This document shows positions 35,762 to 43,568 of a stretch of 43,568 nt of DNA, one piece after another. The notes beneath the pieces are model-generated. The model was given only the letters and a program-made list of their open reading frames with translations, did not search any database and was not told where the DNA came from. Positions within the stretch are counted from its first letter, which is position 1. Every line of letters begins with the position of its first letter. A program made the position numbers and the translations under genes. The stretch covers positions 1 through 43,568 of the forward strand of contig JWKY01000001.1 of assembly GCA_000806015.1 (NCBI GenBank). Direction: 5' to 3'. The DNA comes from an archaeon GW2011_AR19. GTDB taxonomy: Archaea; Nanobdellota; Nanobdellia; Pacearchaeales; GW2011-AR1.

Positions 35762-36355
35762 ATGACAGAACAAAAAATAAAAAATGAGAATAATTCACCT
35801 TCTCAAAAAGAAAATCAAAACAAACAAAAAAGAGAAGGCGGGGAATTTTCTCATTCATACTCACCGGAAGAAAGCCGGATTAGGGAAAGAATTGTGAGAA
35901 TTATGCAAAAAGATATAGAGGGGGGAATGGAAATTTATCCTGGTTTAACAAAAATAAAGGGGATTTCCTGGAGTTTATCAAATGCTATTTGTAAAAAAAT
36001 TGGAATGGATAAAACGAAAAAAATAGGTTCATTGACAGAATCTGAAATAAAAAAAATTGGAGATTTTTTAAAAAATCCGGACATCCCTAAATATCTAAAG
36101 AATAGGCAAAAAGATTTTGAAACTGGCGAAGACGAACATTTAACGGGTTCTAATTTGGAGTTAAAAAAAGATTTTGATATTAAAAGATTAAAAAAAATAA
36201 AATCCTATAAGGGATATAGACATGTATCTGGACTTCCTGTGAGAGGCCAGAGAACAAGAGCTCATTTCAGAAAAAACAGGAAAAAAGCGGCAGGAATTAA
36301 AAAGAAAAGCAAAGAAGGAGCAATAATAAAAAATTTTGGAAGCATTAAAAAATGA
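35762..36355 (+). CDS. rps13: Ribosomal protein S13
   Basis: LTKIKGISWSLSNAICKKIGMDKTKKIGSLTE...GYRHVSGLPVRGQRTRAHFRK; N-terminal extension. Confidence 0.93.
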   Translation: MTEQKIKNENNSPSQKENQNKQKREGGEFSHSYSPEESRIRERIVRIMQKDIEGGMEIYPGLTKIKGISWSLSNAICKKIGMDKTKKIGSLTESEIKKIGDFLKNPDIPKYLKNRQKDFETGEDEHLTGSNLELKKDFDIKRLKKIKSYKGYRHVSGLPVRGQRTRAHFRKNRKKAAGIKKKSKEGAIIKNFGSIKK

Positions 36356-36951
36356 AAAGAAAACATAAATTATATTCAAATCCAAAAAGGCCTTTTGATA
36401 AAAAAAGAATCGACGAGGAAAAAGAAATAAAAGAAGAATTTGGATTGAAAAATAAAAAAGAAATTTGGAAAGCAGAAGCAAAAGTTAAATTGATAAGAAA
36501 GAAAGCCAGAAATCTAATTAAAAGTTCTCCCGAACAAAAAAAGAGATTGTTTGATCAATTAAACAAAATTGGATTGAAAGCTGATTCGCTTACAGATGCT
36601 TTTGCTATAAATATAAAATCCTATTTAGAAAGAAGATTACAAACTGTTGTTTTTAAAAGAAGATTGGCCAATACGATAAAAGAAGCAAGACAAAAAATAG
36701 TTCATAAAAAAGTTTTAATAGATGGAAAAGTTATCAACAAACCCTCATATATTGTTCCCATTAAATTAGAAGATAAAATAACGCTCAAAGAAAAAACCGC
36801 TTCATCAAAAAGCGCTTCTGCAGAAGCTCCAAAGATGCAAACAGAAGCCGCTGAAGAAAAAACATACCCTAAGGAAGGGCATAAAGATACAAAACAGGAA
36901 ATTTTGCATAACGATACAAAACAGGAAATTTTGCATAAAGAAAATTCATGA
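36352..36951 (+). CDS. rps4: Ribosomal protein S4
   Basis: YLERRLQTVVFKRRLANTIKEARQKIVHKKVLIDGKVINKPSYIV. Confidence 0.95.
   Translation: MKRKHKLYSNPKRPFDKKRIDEEKEIKEEFGLKNKKEIWKAEAKVKLIRKKARNLIKSSPEQKKRLFDQLNKIGLKADSLTDAFAINIKSYLERRLQTVVFKRRLANTIKEARQKIVHKKVLIDGKVINKPSYIVPIKLEDKITLKEKTASSKSASAEAPKMQTEAAEEKTYPKEGHKDTKQEILHNDTKQEILHKENS
36886..36946 (+). repeat. 27-bp tandem duplication in the S4 C-terminus (element family 1 core)
   Basis: GATACAAAACAGGAAATTTTGCATAA at 36886 and 36913; second copy identical over 34 nt to 17221-17254. Confidence 0.9.
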
Positions 36952-37550
36952 AAAATAAAAAAACAAAAGAAAAAAGTCCGTCTTTACTAGACGCTGGAAA
37001 ACCAGATTCATCTTCCGAAAAGGGAATCGAAACTGAAAGGCTCAGAGCAAAAAGCTCAAACCTCGTTCACGATGGAACGCGAACGAAAGAAATTCAGCCC
37101 GAAAGTTTTGCAGCTCCAGATACGGAAGAAAAAGATCAGACTAAAAGTAAAACAGAAGAAGAAATAAAAAAAACTAGAGAGATAGAAGCCATCGTGCATA
37201 TTTATTCATCATATAATAACACGATTGCCCATGTTACAGATATGTCTGGCAGGACGATTACCAAAGTTTCTGGAGGAATGGTTACTAAACACAGCAGACT
37301 AAAAGCAAATCCAACTATTGCGATGTTTATTGCTAAAAGAATTTCTGAAAAGATGAAAGAAGAAAAAATTAAAAATTTATATATAAGAAATAGAGCAAAA
37401 ACCGGAAATCCTACTCCTGGACCAGGCGCAAATGCAATAGTAAAAAGTTTATCCAGAGAAGGATTCAGAATAATAAATATTCTTGATAATACAAGAATTC
37501 CAAGAGGCGGTCCAAAGAAAAAAGGAGGAAGAAGAGGAAGGAGACCTTAG
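36948..37550 (+). CDS. rps11: Ribosomal protein S11 with about 75-aa N-terminal extension
   Basis: EAIVHIYSSYNNTIAHVTDMSGRTITKVSGGM...TPGPGANAIVKSLSREGFRI. Confidence 0.95.
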   Translation: MKNKKTKEKSPSLLDAGKPDSSSEKGIETERLRAKSSNLVHDGTRTKEIQPESFAAPDTEEKDQTKSKTEEEIKKTREIEAIVHIYSSYNNTIAHVTDMSGRTITKVSGGMVTKHSRLKANPTIAMFIAKRISEKMKEEKIKNLYIRNRAKTGNPTPGPGANAIVKSLSREGFRIINILDNTRIPRGGPKKKGGRRGRRP

Positions 37551-37591
37551 TTAACAAATAACTTTAAAAAACACTTTCAATAAACATTAAT

Positions 37592-38293
37592 ATGGAAATC
37601 ATAAAGAAAAAGGCAGACAAATTAAGTTTTTCAGCTGAGCTTGAAGATAGCTTGGCAAATGCAATTAGAAGATATGTTAATCAAATCCCCGTCGTAGCTG
37701 TTGATGAAATTGAAATTTCAAAAAATGATTCTGCATTATACGACGAAACTCTTGCGCACAGAATTGGACTAATCCCCTTAAAAGCAAAAAAACAAACCGG
37801 GAAAATGAAATTGGAATCAAAAAAAGAAGGAATTGTTTATTCCGGCGAATTAAAAGGAGATGCAGAAGTTGTTTATGATAAAATTCCAATTACGCTGTTG
37901 GATAAAAATCAGGAATTAGAAATAAAAGCCACGCTAAAATCCGGAACCGGTTCTGAACATGCCAAATTTTCCCCGGGATTAATGTTCTTTAGGAAAAGTT
38001 GTGAAATTAAAATGGATAAAAAATTTAAAGATAAAATTAAAGAAATTTGTCCTAACGCAAATATTAAAGAAAGTGGAAATCAAATAATTATTTTTGATGA
38101 TAAAGAAGAAGAAATCTCAGATGTTTGCGGGGGTATTGCTGAAAAAGCCGGCGAAAAACCAGAAATAAAAGAAAATTCTGAAATGATAATTAAGTTAGAA
38201 AGTTTTGGCCAAATTTCTCCTGAAGCAATTTTTGAGAAATCAATTGAGGCGTTGAGAAAAGATTTGAATGATGTTTCTAAGAAGTTGAAATAA
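37592..38293 (+). CDS. rpoD: DNA-directed RNA polymerase subunit D
   Basis: ALANAIRRYVNQIPVVAVDEIEI-type motif (SLANAIRRYVNQIPVVAVDEIEI), ETLAHRIGLIPL. Confidence 0.95.
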   Translation: MEIIKKKADKLSFSAELEDSLANAIRRYVNQIPVVAVDEIEISKNDSALYDETLAHRIGLIPLKAKKQTGKMKLESKKEGIVYSGELKGDAEVVYDKIPITLLDKNQELEIKATLKSGTGSEHAKFSPGLMFFRKSCEIKMDKKFKDKIKEICPNANIKESGNQIIIFDDKEEEISDVCGGIAEKAGEKPEIKENSEMIIKLESFGQISPEAIFEKSIEALRKDLNDVSKKLK

Positions 38294-38364
38294 ATCCTAG
38301 TTAGTAGTAATTATTAAATTACAACAATAGAGGGGTTTATAAATTATTGATTTGTAAAAAGATT

Positions 38365-38748
38365 ATGTTAAGTCAGAATACATATTCGTTTTTTAAAGGG
38401 CTGTCTATCTTTTCTTTAATTTGTTTTATCCCTGCGTTTGGTATTGAAAGATGCGTCACTTTAAGCAAAACGCAAAGAAATCATAGCCATAATCATTATC
38501 AAAAAAATCCTTCTCATAATTCTTGTTCCAGTAATTATGGAAAAAATGTAAAATCAGATAATGCTTTTGATTATACTGAAAAAACAAGATTATTGAAAAA
38601 GTTATCTGATGCTAATAATGATTATGTTCTTAGTAAGGGCGAACGAAAAAAAATGTATGAAATGTGTGAGATTACTGATAAACCTGTAGGATATATTTTA
38701 ACAGAGAAAGATCTTGAAAAAGGAATTGTAAATTATCTAAAAAAATAG
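38365..38748 (+). CDS. Hypothetical exported protein
   Basis: ATG at 38365; hydrophobic N-terminus GLSIFSLICFIPAFG. Confidence 0.4.
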   Translation: MLSQNTYSFFKGLSIFSLICFIPAFGIERCVTLSKTQRNHSHNHYQKNPSHNSCSSNYGKNVKSDNAFDYTEKTRLLKKLSDANNDYVLSKGERKKMYEMCEITDKPVGYILTEKDLEKGIVNYLKK

Positions 38749-38755
38749 GTTCATT

Positions 38756-38850
38756 GTGGGCTCTGATTGGGCTTACCTCGGCTGCAATTGCAGTTCGTCT
38801 CATGCGTATTCCTATCTTGGGGTGCGTCCTTGTAAGGCTGGGCTCGCTTG
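38756..38850. other. GC-richer intergenic island with perfect palindrome CTGCAATTGCAG
   Basis: Base composition clearly differs from flanks; palindrome at 38782-38793. Confidence 0.4.
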
Positions 38851-38944
38851 AAAAAGGAGCAATAGTTTTAATTTAATTGATAGACTCTTAAAGGATATTT
38901 AATCAAAGAAATACTTTTAAAAGCCATTTCAATTCTATATTTTA

Positions 38945-39832
38945 ATGACAGAAGAAATTCAACAGACAAAAAATTGGCATGATAAATATTATAAAATTTT
39001 ATTAATAATTCCTGCAATTTTAATTATTTTCTCCTTTATTTATATGATAAATTTTTATAATCAAAATGGAGATTTTATTAAAAAAGATATTTCATTAACA
39101 GGCGGAACTTCAGTTACCCTTTATGAAAAATTAGATGTTCTTGAATTAAAGCAGGGATTGCAGGACAAATTACAGGATGTAAATATTCGGGAGATTTATG
39201 ATTTAATTACTCAAGAGCAAAAAGCGGTGATTATTGAAACAACTTCCAACGCTGAACAGACTAAAAGTGTTTTAGAGGCTTATCTAAAATATGAATTAAC
39301 CGACGAGAACAGCAGTTTTGAATTTACCGGCTCAAGTTTAAGCGAGGGTTTTTACAAGCAATTATTAATTGCAATTTTAATCTCATTTGTTGCTATGGGA
39401 ATTGTTATCTTTATAATTTTCAGAACATTTGTGCCGTCTATCGCCGTGATAGCTGCGGCTTTTGCAGATATTTTAATGACTTTAGTTGCAGTTAATATTT
39501 TAGGCATTGAAGTTTCAACCGCAGGCATTGTTGCTTTCTTAATGCTGATTGGATATTCTGTTGATACAGATATTTTGCTGACATCAAGAGTTTTAAAACG
39601 CGAAGGCGATTCACTAAACAAAAAAATTTTTGATTCTTTTAAAACAGGAATGACAATGACTCTCACAGCTTTATTCTCTGTTTTAGTGGCTTTTTTTATT
39701 GTAAAATCATTTTCAAATCTGCTTGCCCAGATTTTTACTATTCTAGCAATTGGTCTAGTATTTGACATCTTTAACACCTGGGTGACTAATGTTTCAATAA
39801 TTAAATGGTATATGAAAAACAAACATGGCTAA
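38945..39832 (+). CDS. secF: Protein-export membrane protein SecF
   Basis: DISLTGGTSVTLYE, IFRTFVPSIAVIAAAFADILMTL, GYSVDTDILLTSRVLK. Confidence 0.92.
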   Translation: MTEEIQQTKNWHDKYYKILLIIPAILIIFSFIYMINFYNQNGDFIKKDISLTGGTSVTLYEKLDVLELKQGLQDKLQDVNIREIYDLITQEQKAVIIETTSNAEQTKSVLEAYLKYELTDENSSFEFTGSSLSEGFYKQLLIAILISFVAMGIVIFIIFRTFVPSIAVIAAAFADILMTLVAVNILGIEVSTAGIVAFLMLIGYSVDTDILLTSRVLKREGDSLNKKIFDSFKTGMTMTLTALFSVLVAFFIVKSFSNLLAQIFTILAIGLVFDIFNTWVTNVSIIKWYMKNKHG

Positions 39833-41378
39833 ATTAACTTTCAAAATCTGGATACTAATAATCGTTTTGATATTATCTTTGATTTCAATTTTTGGATTGC
39901 CTCCTTCTTTTTTAGAAAAGGGAATTTTAATTACGGGCGTTGAGCAAAATTCAAGCGCCTTTGAGCAAGGATTAAGGCAGGGGCAGATAATAACTGCAAT
40001 AGACGGAAAATCGGTTGAAAGTATTGATGATTTTTCAAAGATTATTCAGGAAAAATATCCTTCTGAAGAAGGCTCACCAGAGTCATCCCTTGGGGGGAAA
40101 GAAATTAAAACAATTATCCAGACAAAGGATTCTCAAATAATTTTCTTTTCCAAACAAGCTCCGGAAATAACTTTTTCAAATATTCCAAAAACAAAACTTA
40201 AAGCGGGGTTGGATATTTCCGGGGGAGCAAGAGCAGTGGTTCAGGCTCAGGATAAAAAACTTTCAAAAGAAGAAGTTAATGATTTAGTTGCAATTACAAA
40301 TAATCGTTTTAATGTTTATGGGATTTCTGATATAAAAGTAAACCCTGTTTCAGATTTAGCTGGAAATAATTTTATGCTTATTGAAATTGCCGGCGCGACA
40401 CCAAAAGATTTAAAGCAATTAATTGAACAGCAGGGAAAATTTGAAGCAAAAATCGGAAATGAAACTGTTTTTATCGGCGGAGAGAGAGATGTAGCATCTG
40501 TCTGCAGAAATGATGCAACCTGCGCAGCAATAACTGCCTGTAATGATTTTAATGGGGGAAGCATCTGCAATTTTCAATTTTCAATTTATTTAAGCAATCT
40601 TGCCGCAGAAAAACATGCAGATGTTACAAAAAAATTAGGCATAAATGAATCTGCTCCGGAATATCTTTCAAAACCTCTTGACCTTTATGTAGACGACAAA
40701 CTTGTGGATACATTATTAATCAGCAAAGACCTTCAGGGCCGTGTTACAACGCAAATTTCTATTTCCGGATCCGGAATTGGAGAGACAGAAGAGGAAGCAT
40801 ATTCTATAGCAAAAGAAAATATGAATAAATTGCAGACTATTTTAATTACAGGAAGTCTGCCGTATAAATTAGAAATTGTTAAATTGGATACGATATCTCC
40901 GATTTTAGGAAAACAATTTATAAAAATTATTCTGCTGGCGGGATTAGGCGCGTTGCTTGCAGTTGCGATTGTAATTTTTGTCAGATACAGAAAATTCAAA
41001 GAATCAATAGCGTTATTACTGACGAGCTTTTCAGAAATTATTATTATTTTAGGGATTGCGTCAATGATTGATTGGAACTTGGATTTGCTGAGCATTGCAG
41101 GAATTTTAGCAGTAGTCGGAACCGGGATTGACCAGCAGATCATTATTTTAGACGAGTCAAAACAAAGAGTTAGTTTAAGTGTAAAAGAAAAATTGAAGAG
41201 AGCTTTTACAATTATTTTAAGCGCTTATTTTACAGCATTGGTTTCTTTGCTTCCTCTTTTATGGGCAGGCGCAGGTTTGTTAAAAGGTTTCGCAATCACA
41301 ACAATTATCGGCATCACAATCGGGATTTTAATAACAAGACCAGCTTTTACGGATATTGTTAAAAATATTGAGGAGTAA
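39825..41378 (+). CDS. secD: Protein-export membrane protein SecD with N-terminal PDZ-like domain
   Basis: LKAGLDISGGARAVVQ, VVGTGIDQQIIILDESKQR; PDZ-like GVEQNSSAFEQGLRQGQIITAIDGKSVESIDDF. Confidence 0.92.
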   Translation: MAKLTFKIWILIIVLILSLISIFGLPPSFLEKGILITGVEQNSSAFEQGLRQGQIITAIDGKSVESIDDFSKIIQEKYPSEEGSPESSLGGKEIKTIIQTKDSQIIFFSKQAPEITFSNIPKTKLKAGLDISGGARAVVQAQDKKLSKEEVNDLVAITNNRFNVYGISDIKVNPVSDLAGNNFMLIEIAGATPKDLKQLIEQQGKFEAKIGNETVFIGGERDVASVCRNDATCAAITACNDFNGGSICNFQFSIYLSNLAAEKHADVTKKLGINESAPEYLSKPLDLYVDDKLVDTLLISKDLQGRVTTQISISGSGIGETEEEAYSIAKENMNKLQTILITGSLPYKLEIVKLDTISPILGKQFIKIILLAGLGALLAVAIVIFVRYRKFKESIALLLTSFSEIIIILGIASMIDWNLDLLSIAGILAVVGTGIDQQIIILDESKQRVSLSVKEKLKRAFTIILSAYFTALVSLLPLLWAGAGLLKGFAITTIIGITIGILITRPAFTDIVKNIEE

Positions 41379-41380
41379 AA

Positions 41381-41833
41381 ATGCTTCCAAAATATCACAT
41401 TATTCTAGGATTTTTCTTTTCTTTAATTTTATTTTTAATTTTTCCTTTTATTGGGCTGTTGGGATTTTTGATAATTTTTGTTTCTTCAGTATTAATAGAT
41501 GCAGATATCTATTTATATTATGTTTTTACTAAAAAAAATTTTAATTTAATAAATGCAATGAAATATTATTCAAAAAAAAGAAAAGAAGTTTTATTATTAC
41601 CTATGGAACAAAGAGCCAAAAAACAAGGAAATATAAGAATATTTCATGGAATAGAAGTTCTGCTGATTCTTTTTCTCTTAGGATTTTTTATAAATAAAAT
41701 CTTTTTATTTATTTTTATTGGATTTAGTTTTCATTTATTTTTGGATATAGTTGAACAGATTCATTATGGGTTTAGAATTTCTAAGATTTCTTTAATTTTT
41801 GATTTTGTTAAAAAAATTAATGAAAAATCTTAA
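41381..41833 (+). CDS. Integral membrane protein, possibly DUF457-like
   Basis: Multiple TM segments; DADIYLYYV, RIFHGIEVLL, FHLFLDIVEQI. Confidence 0.45.
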   Translation: MLPKYHIILGFFFSLILFLIFPFIGLLGFLIIFVSSVLIDADIYLYYVFTKKNFNLINAMKYYSKKRKEVLLLPMEQRAKKQGNIRIFHGIEVLLILFLLGFFINKIFLFIFIGFSFHLFLDIVEQIHYGFRISKISLIFDFVKKINEKS

Positions 41834-41881
41834 TTTTTCTTGGGTGTATGATTTTATAAAGTTAAAAGCTTAATTCTTTTT

Positions 41882-43225
41882 ATGCTAAAAAAAGGAAGAA
41901 AGTTTATTAAAGAAGAAAAAAAAGATATAAAAGAAATTTATAGAAGATTTTGGAAAAGAGATTTTTCCGGAAATACAGGTCAAGCAATTAAAAATAGCGC
42001 ATACAGCTTTTCAACAACTCTTGTTCAAAAAATAGGCGCCATAATTTTTACAATAATAATTGCAAGATTATTAATGCCGGAACTTTTCGGATTATACAGT
42101 CTTGCTCTTACTACAATAGGACTTTTTGCAATTATTTCGGATTTGGGAATCAGTTCGACTTTAATTAGATTCTTTTCAAAGGAACTTGCTAAAAATAAAC
42201 CCAATACCCTGGGTTATTACAACCATTTATTAAAAATAAAATTTCTTTTAACTTTCTTTGCTTCTTTAATTTTAATTTTATCATCCTACTGGATAGCAAG
42301 TATATATTATGATAAGCCAATTTTTTATGCTCTTTTAGCCGGGGGATTATATCTTTTTATAACAAGTTTTTTAAGTTTTTTTGAGTCAATTTATCAATCC
42401 TTTAATAACTTTAAAAAATCTTTAATGAGAGAATCTATTTTTCAAGTATTAAGATTAATCATTATCCCATTAATTATAATTTTTTCTTTAAAATTTTCTG
42501 AGAATGTCTTATTGTTAAACATCCTCTTAGGGCTTTCTTTTTGTTATTTGATTGCTTTAATCTTTTTATTTATTAAAAGACCTATTTTATCAGGAAAAAA
42601 CTTAAATAAAGAACAAAAAAAACAGGTAAATAAATTTATATTGCCTTTGACTGCAATTGCTCTTTCAGGAATTTTTTTTGTGAGTATTGACAAAATTATG
42701 CTGGGTCATTTTGTCAGCGCAGAATTTATAGGTTATTATGCTGCAGCTTTTTCTTTAATAGGCGCGGTAATGGGTTTTTTAAGTTTTTCAGGAGCTTTAT
42801 TTCCTATCTTTTCTAGATTGGGGGGGAAAAAATTAAAAAAAGGCCTCAGAAAGTCTGTTAAAATGGTTTTGCTTGCTTCTTTTATTATAATTTTAATAAC
42901 CCTTATTTTCTCGCCTTTAATAATTAAAATTATTTATGGCACCCAGTACTCTTTATCCACTAATCTTTTAAGATTATTAGCTATATTAATAATTTCAGAA
43001 CCCCTAGCAGCAATTTACTCAAATTATTATGTTGCAATAGGAAAAACTGGAAAAATGGTAAAGTTATTAATTTCAGCAGCTTTATTGAACATAATCTTAA
43101 ATTATGTCTTCATTATTACATTGTTACCAAGAGGAAATTTAGCTGCAGTTTTCGGAGCAGTTATTGCAACCTTAATTAGCAGGTATCTTTTTTTATTTGG
43201 ACTTATCGTTTTTAGAAAAAAATAA
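41882..43225 (+). CDS. Oligosaccharide flippase (Wzx/RfbX-type)
   Basis: SAYSFSTTLVQKIGAIIFTIIIARLLMPELFGLYSLALTTIGLFAIISDLGISSTLIRFFSKE; about 12 TM. Confidence 0.88.
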   Translation: MLKKGRKFIKEEKKDIKEIYRRFWKRDFSGNTGQAIKNSAYSFSTTLVQKIGAIIFTIIIARLLMPELFGLYSLALTTIGLFAIISDLGISSTLIRFFSKELAKNKPNTLGYYNHLLKIKFLLTFFASLILILSSYWIASIYYDKPIFYALLAGGLYLFITSFLSFFESIYQSFNNFKKSLMRESIFQVLRLIIIPLIIIFSLKFSENVLLLNILLGLSFCYLIALIFLFIKRPILSGKNLNKEQKKQVNKFILPLTAIALSGIFFVSIDKIMLGHFVSAEFIGYYAAAFSLIGAVMGFLSFSGALFPIFSRLGGKKLKKGLRKSVKMVLLASFIIILITLIFSPLIIKIIYGTQYSLSTNLLRLLAILIISEPLAAIYSNYYVAIGKTGKMVKLLISAALLNIILNYVFIITLLPRGNLAAVFGAVIATLISRYLFLFGLIVFRKK

Positions 43226-43233
43226 TTTTGACA

Positions 43234-43568
43234 TTATTCACAGTCATATAATTCTCTTCTTTCTATAATTAAAGCAGAATTTTCAAAATTTTTTACTTTA
43301 CTATAACATTCTATAACTTGTTTTGAATTTAATAATTCATAAACTGGAAAAGTAACAATCTTTTTTAAAATTTCTGTAAAATCTTGAGTATGCTGTGCTC
43401 CAGGAGTTAATGGTTTTTTCGCACCAACATTCGCTCTAATGATTACAGGAGTTTTAAATTGTTCATAAGACATTTTTTCAATCTTATCCAGATGATTAAC
43501 AATAGCGTCTAAACTATTAAGAATAAAATCATGTCTTTCAAAGAAAACTACCGGTTTATATCCTTCTA
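43234..43568 (-). CDS. Transketolase/E1-beta-like TPP-dependent enzyme, truncated by window edge
   Basis: EGYKPVVFFERHDFILNSLDAIVNHLDKIEKMSYEQFKTPVIIRANVGAKKPLTPGAQHTQDFTEI. Confidence 0.7.
   Translation of the reverse strand, partial: EGYKPVVFFERHDFILNSLDAIVNHLDKIEKMSYEQFKTPVIIRANVGAKKPLTPGAQHTQDFTEILKKIVTFPVYELLNSKQVIECYSKVKNFENSALIIERRELYDCE

Noticed and set aside
36886-36946. CRISPR-like repeat
   Set aside because: Direct 27-bp tandem without unique spacers, within rps4 coding sequence.
37677-37889. Fe-S cluster domain expected in some archaeal RpoD proteins
   Set aside because: RpoD in this window (Cys at SCEIK, EICPN, DVCGG) lacks the closely spaced CxxCxxCxxxC ferredoxin-like motif, so I do not claim a cluster.
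39352-39822. 156-aa ORF antisense to secF (also 40316-40570 and 40733-41143 antisense to secD)
   Set aside because: Shadow ORFs with Lys/Ile-rich composition and no motifs.
43234-43473. Stand-alone 79-aa gene
   Set aside because: The frame continues upstream to the window edge with transketolase-like sequence, so it is a truncated larger gene.

Overview
AT-rich archaeal chromosomal window with short intergenic gaps. Gene content suggests a DPANN lineage of the Pacearchaeota/Woesearchaeota type (inference). Informational genes include ribosomal proteins L11, L1, L10, L12, L40e, L21e, S13, S4 and S11, RNAP subunits N, F and D, Spt5, SecE, SecD/F, FtsZ, aIF5A, Rnp4, CysS, Taw1, Dph2, a 5S rRNA and three tRNAs (Ser-TGA, Arg-CCT, Leu-CAA). 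Metabolic genes include a form III-type RuBisCO and an AMP phosphorylase, which are two of the three enzymes of the archaeal AMP pathway. There is also a MazF-type toxin-antitoxin pair, a Fe/Mn superoxide dismutase, an S2P protease and a TSP1/Ig-like surface protein. The most unusual signal is a set of short dispersed elements in or at the ends of genes, mostly translation genes. One family has a core hairpin (A-run, N, RGGAA, N, T-run). It occurs in-frame inside a HesB/IscA-domain protein (31471-31526), at 49/56 identity between L1 and L10 (20708-20763), and as shorter core copies upstream of DUF655, at the end of S4 and downstream of L40e. At three sites the insert is flanked by long direct duplications (78, 25 and 22 bp) that preserve the neighbouring genes. 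The two full copies show a compensatory T-A to C-G change in the stem. A second repeat family (consensus roughly AACTCxCGACC..CTCGG) extends the L10 C-terminus as a 57-bp tandem repeat and recurs intergenically. Other observations: a MITE-like element with 16-bp inverted repeats, an apparently truncated and frameshifted rpl12, a split dph2, a half-size deoxyhypusine-hydroxylase-like HEAT protein, and a 17-aa lysine-rich microprotein. All assignments come from reading the sequence; no database search was run.
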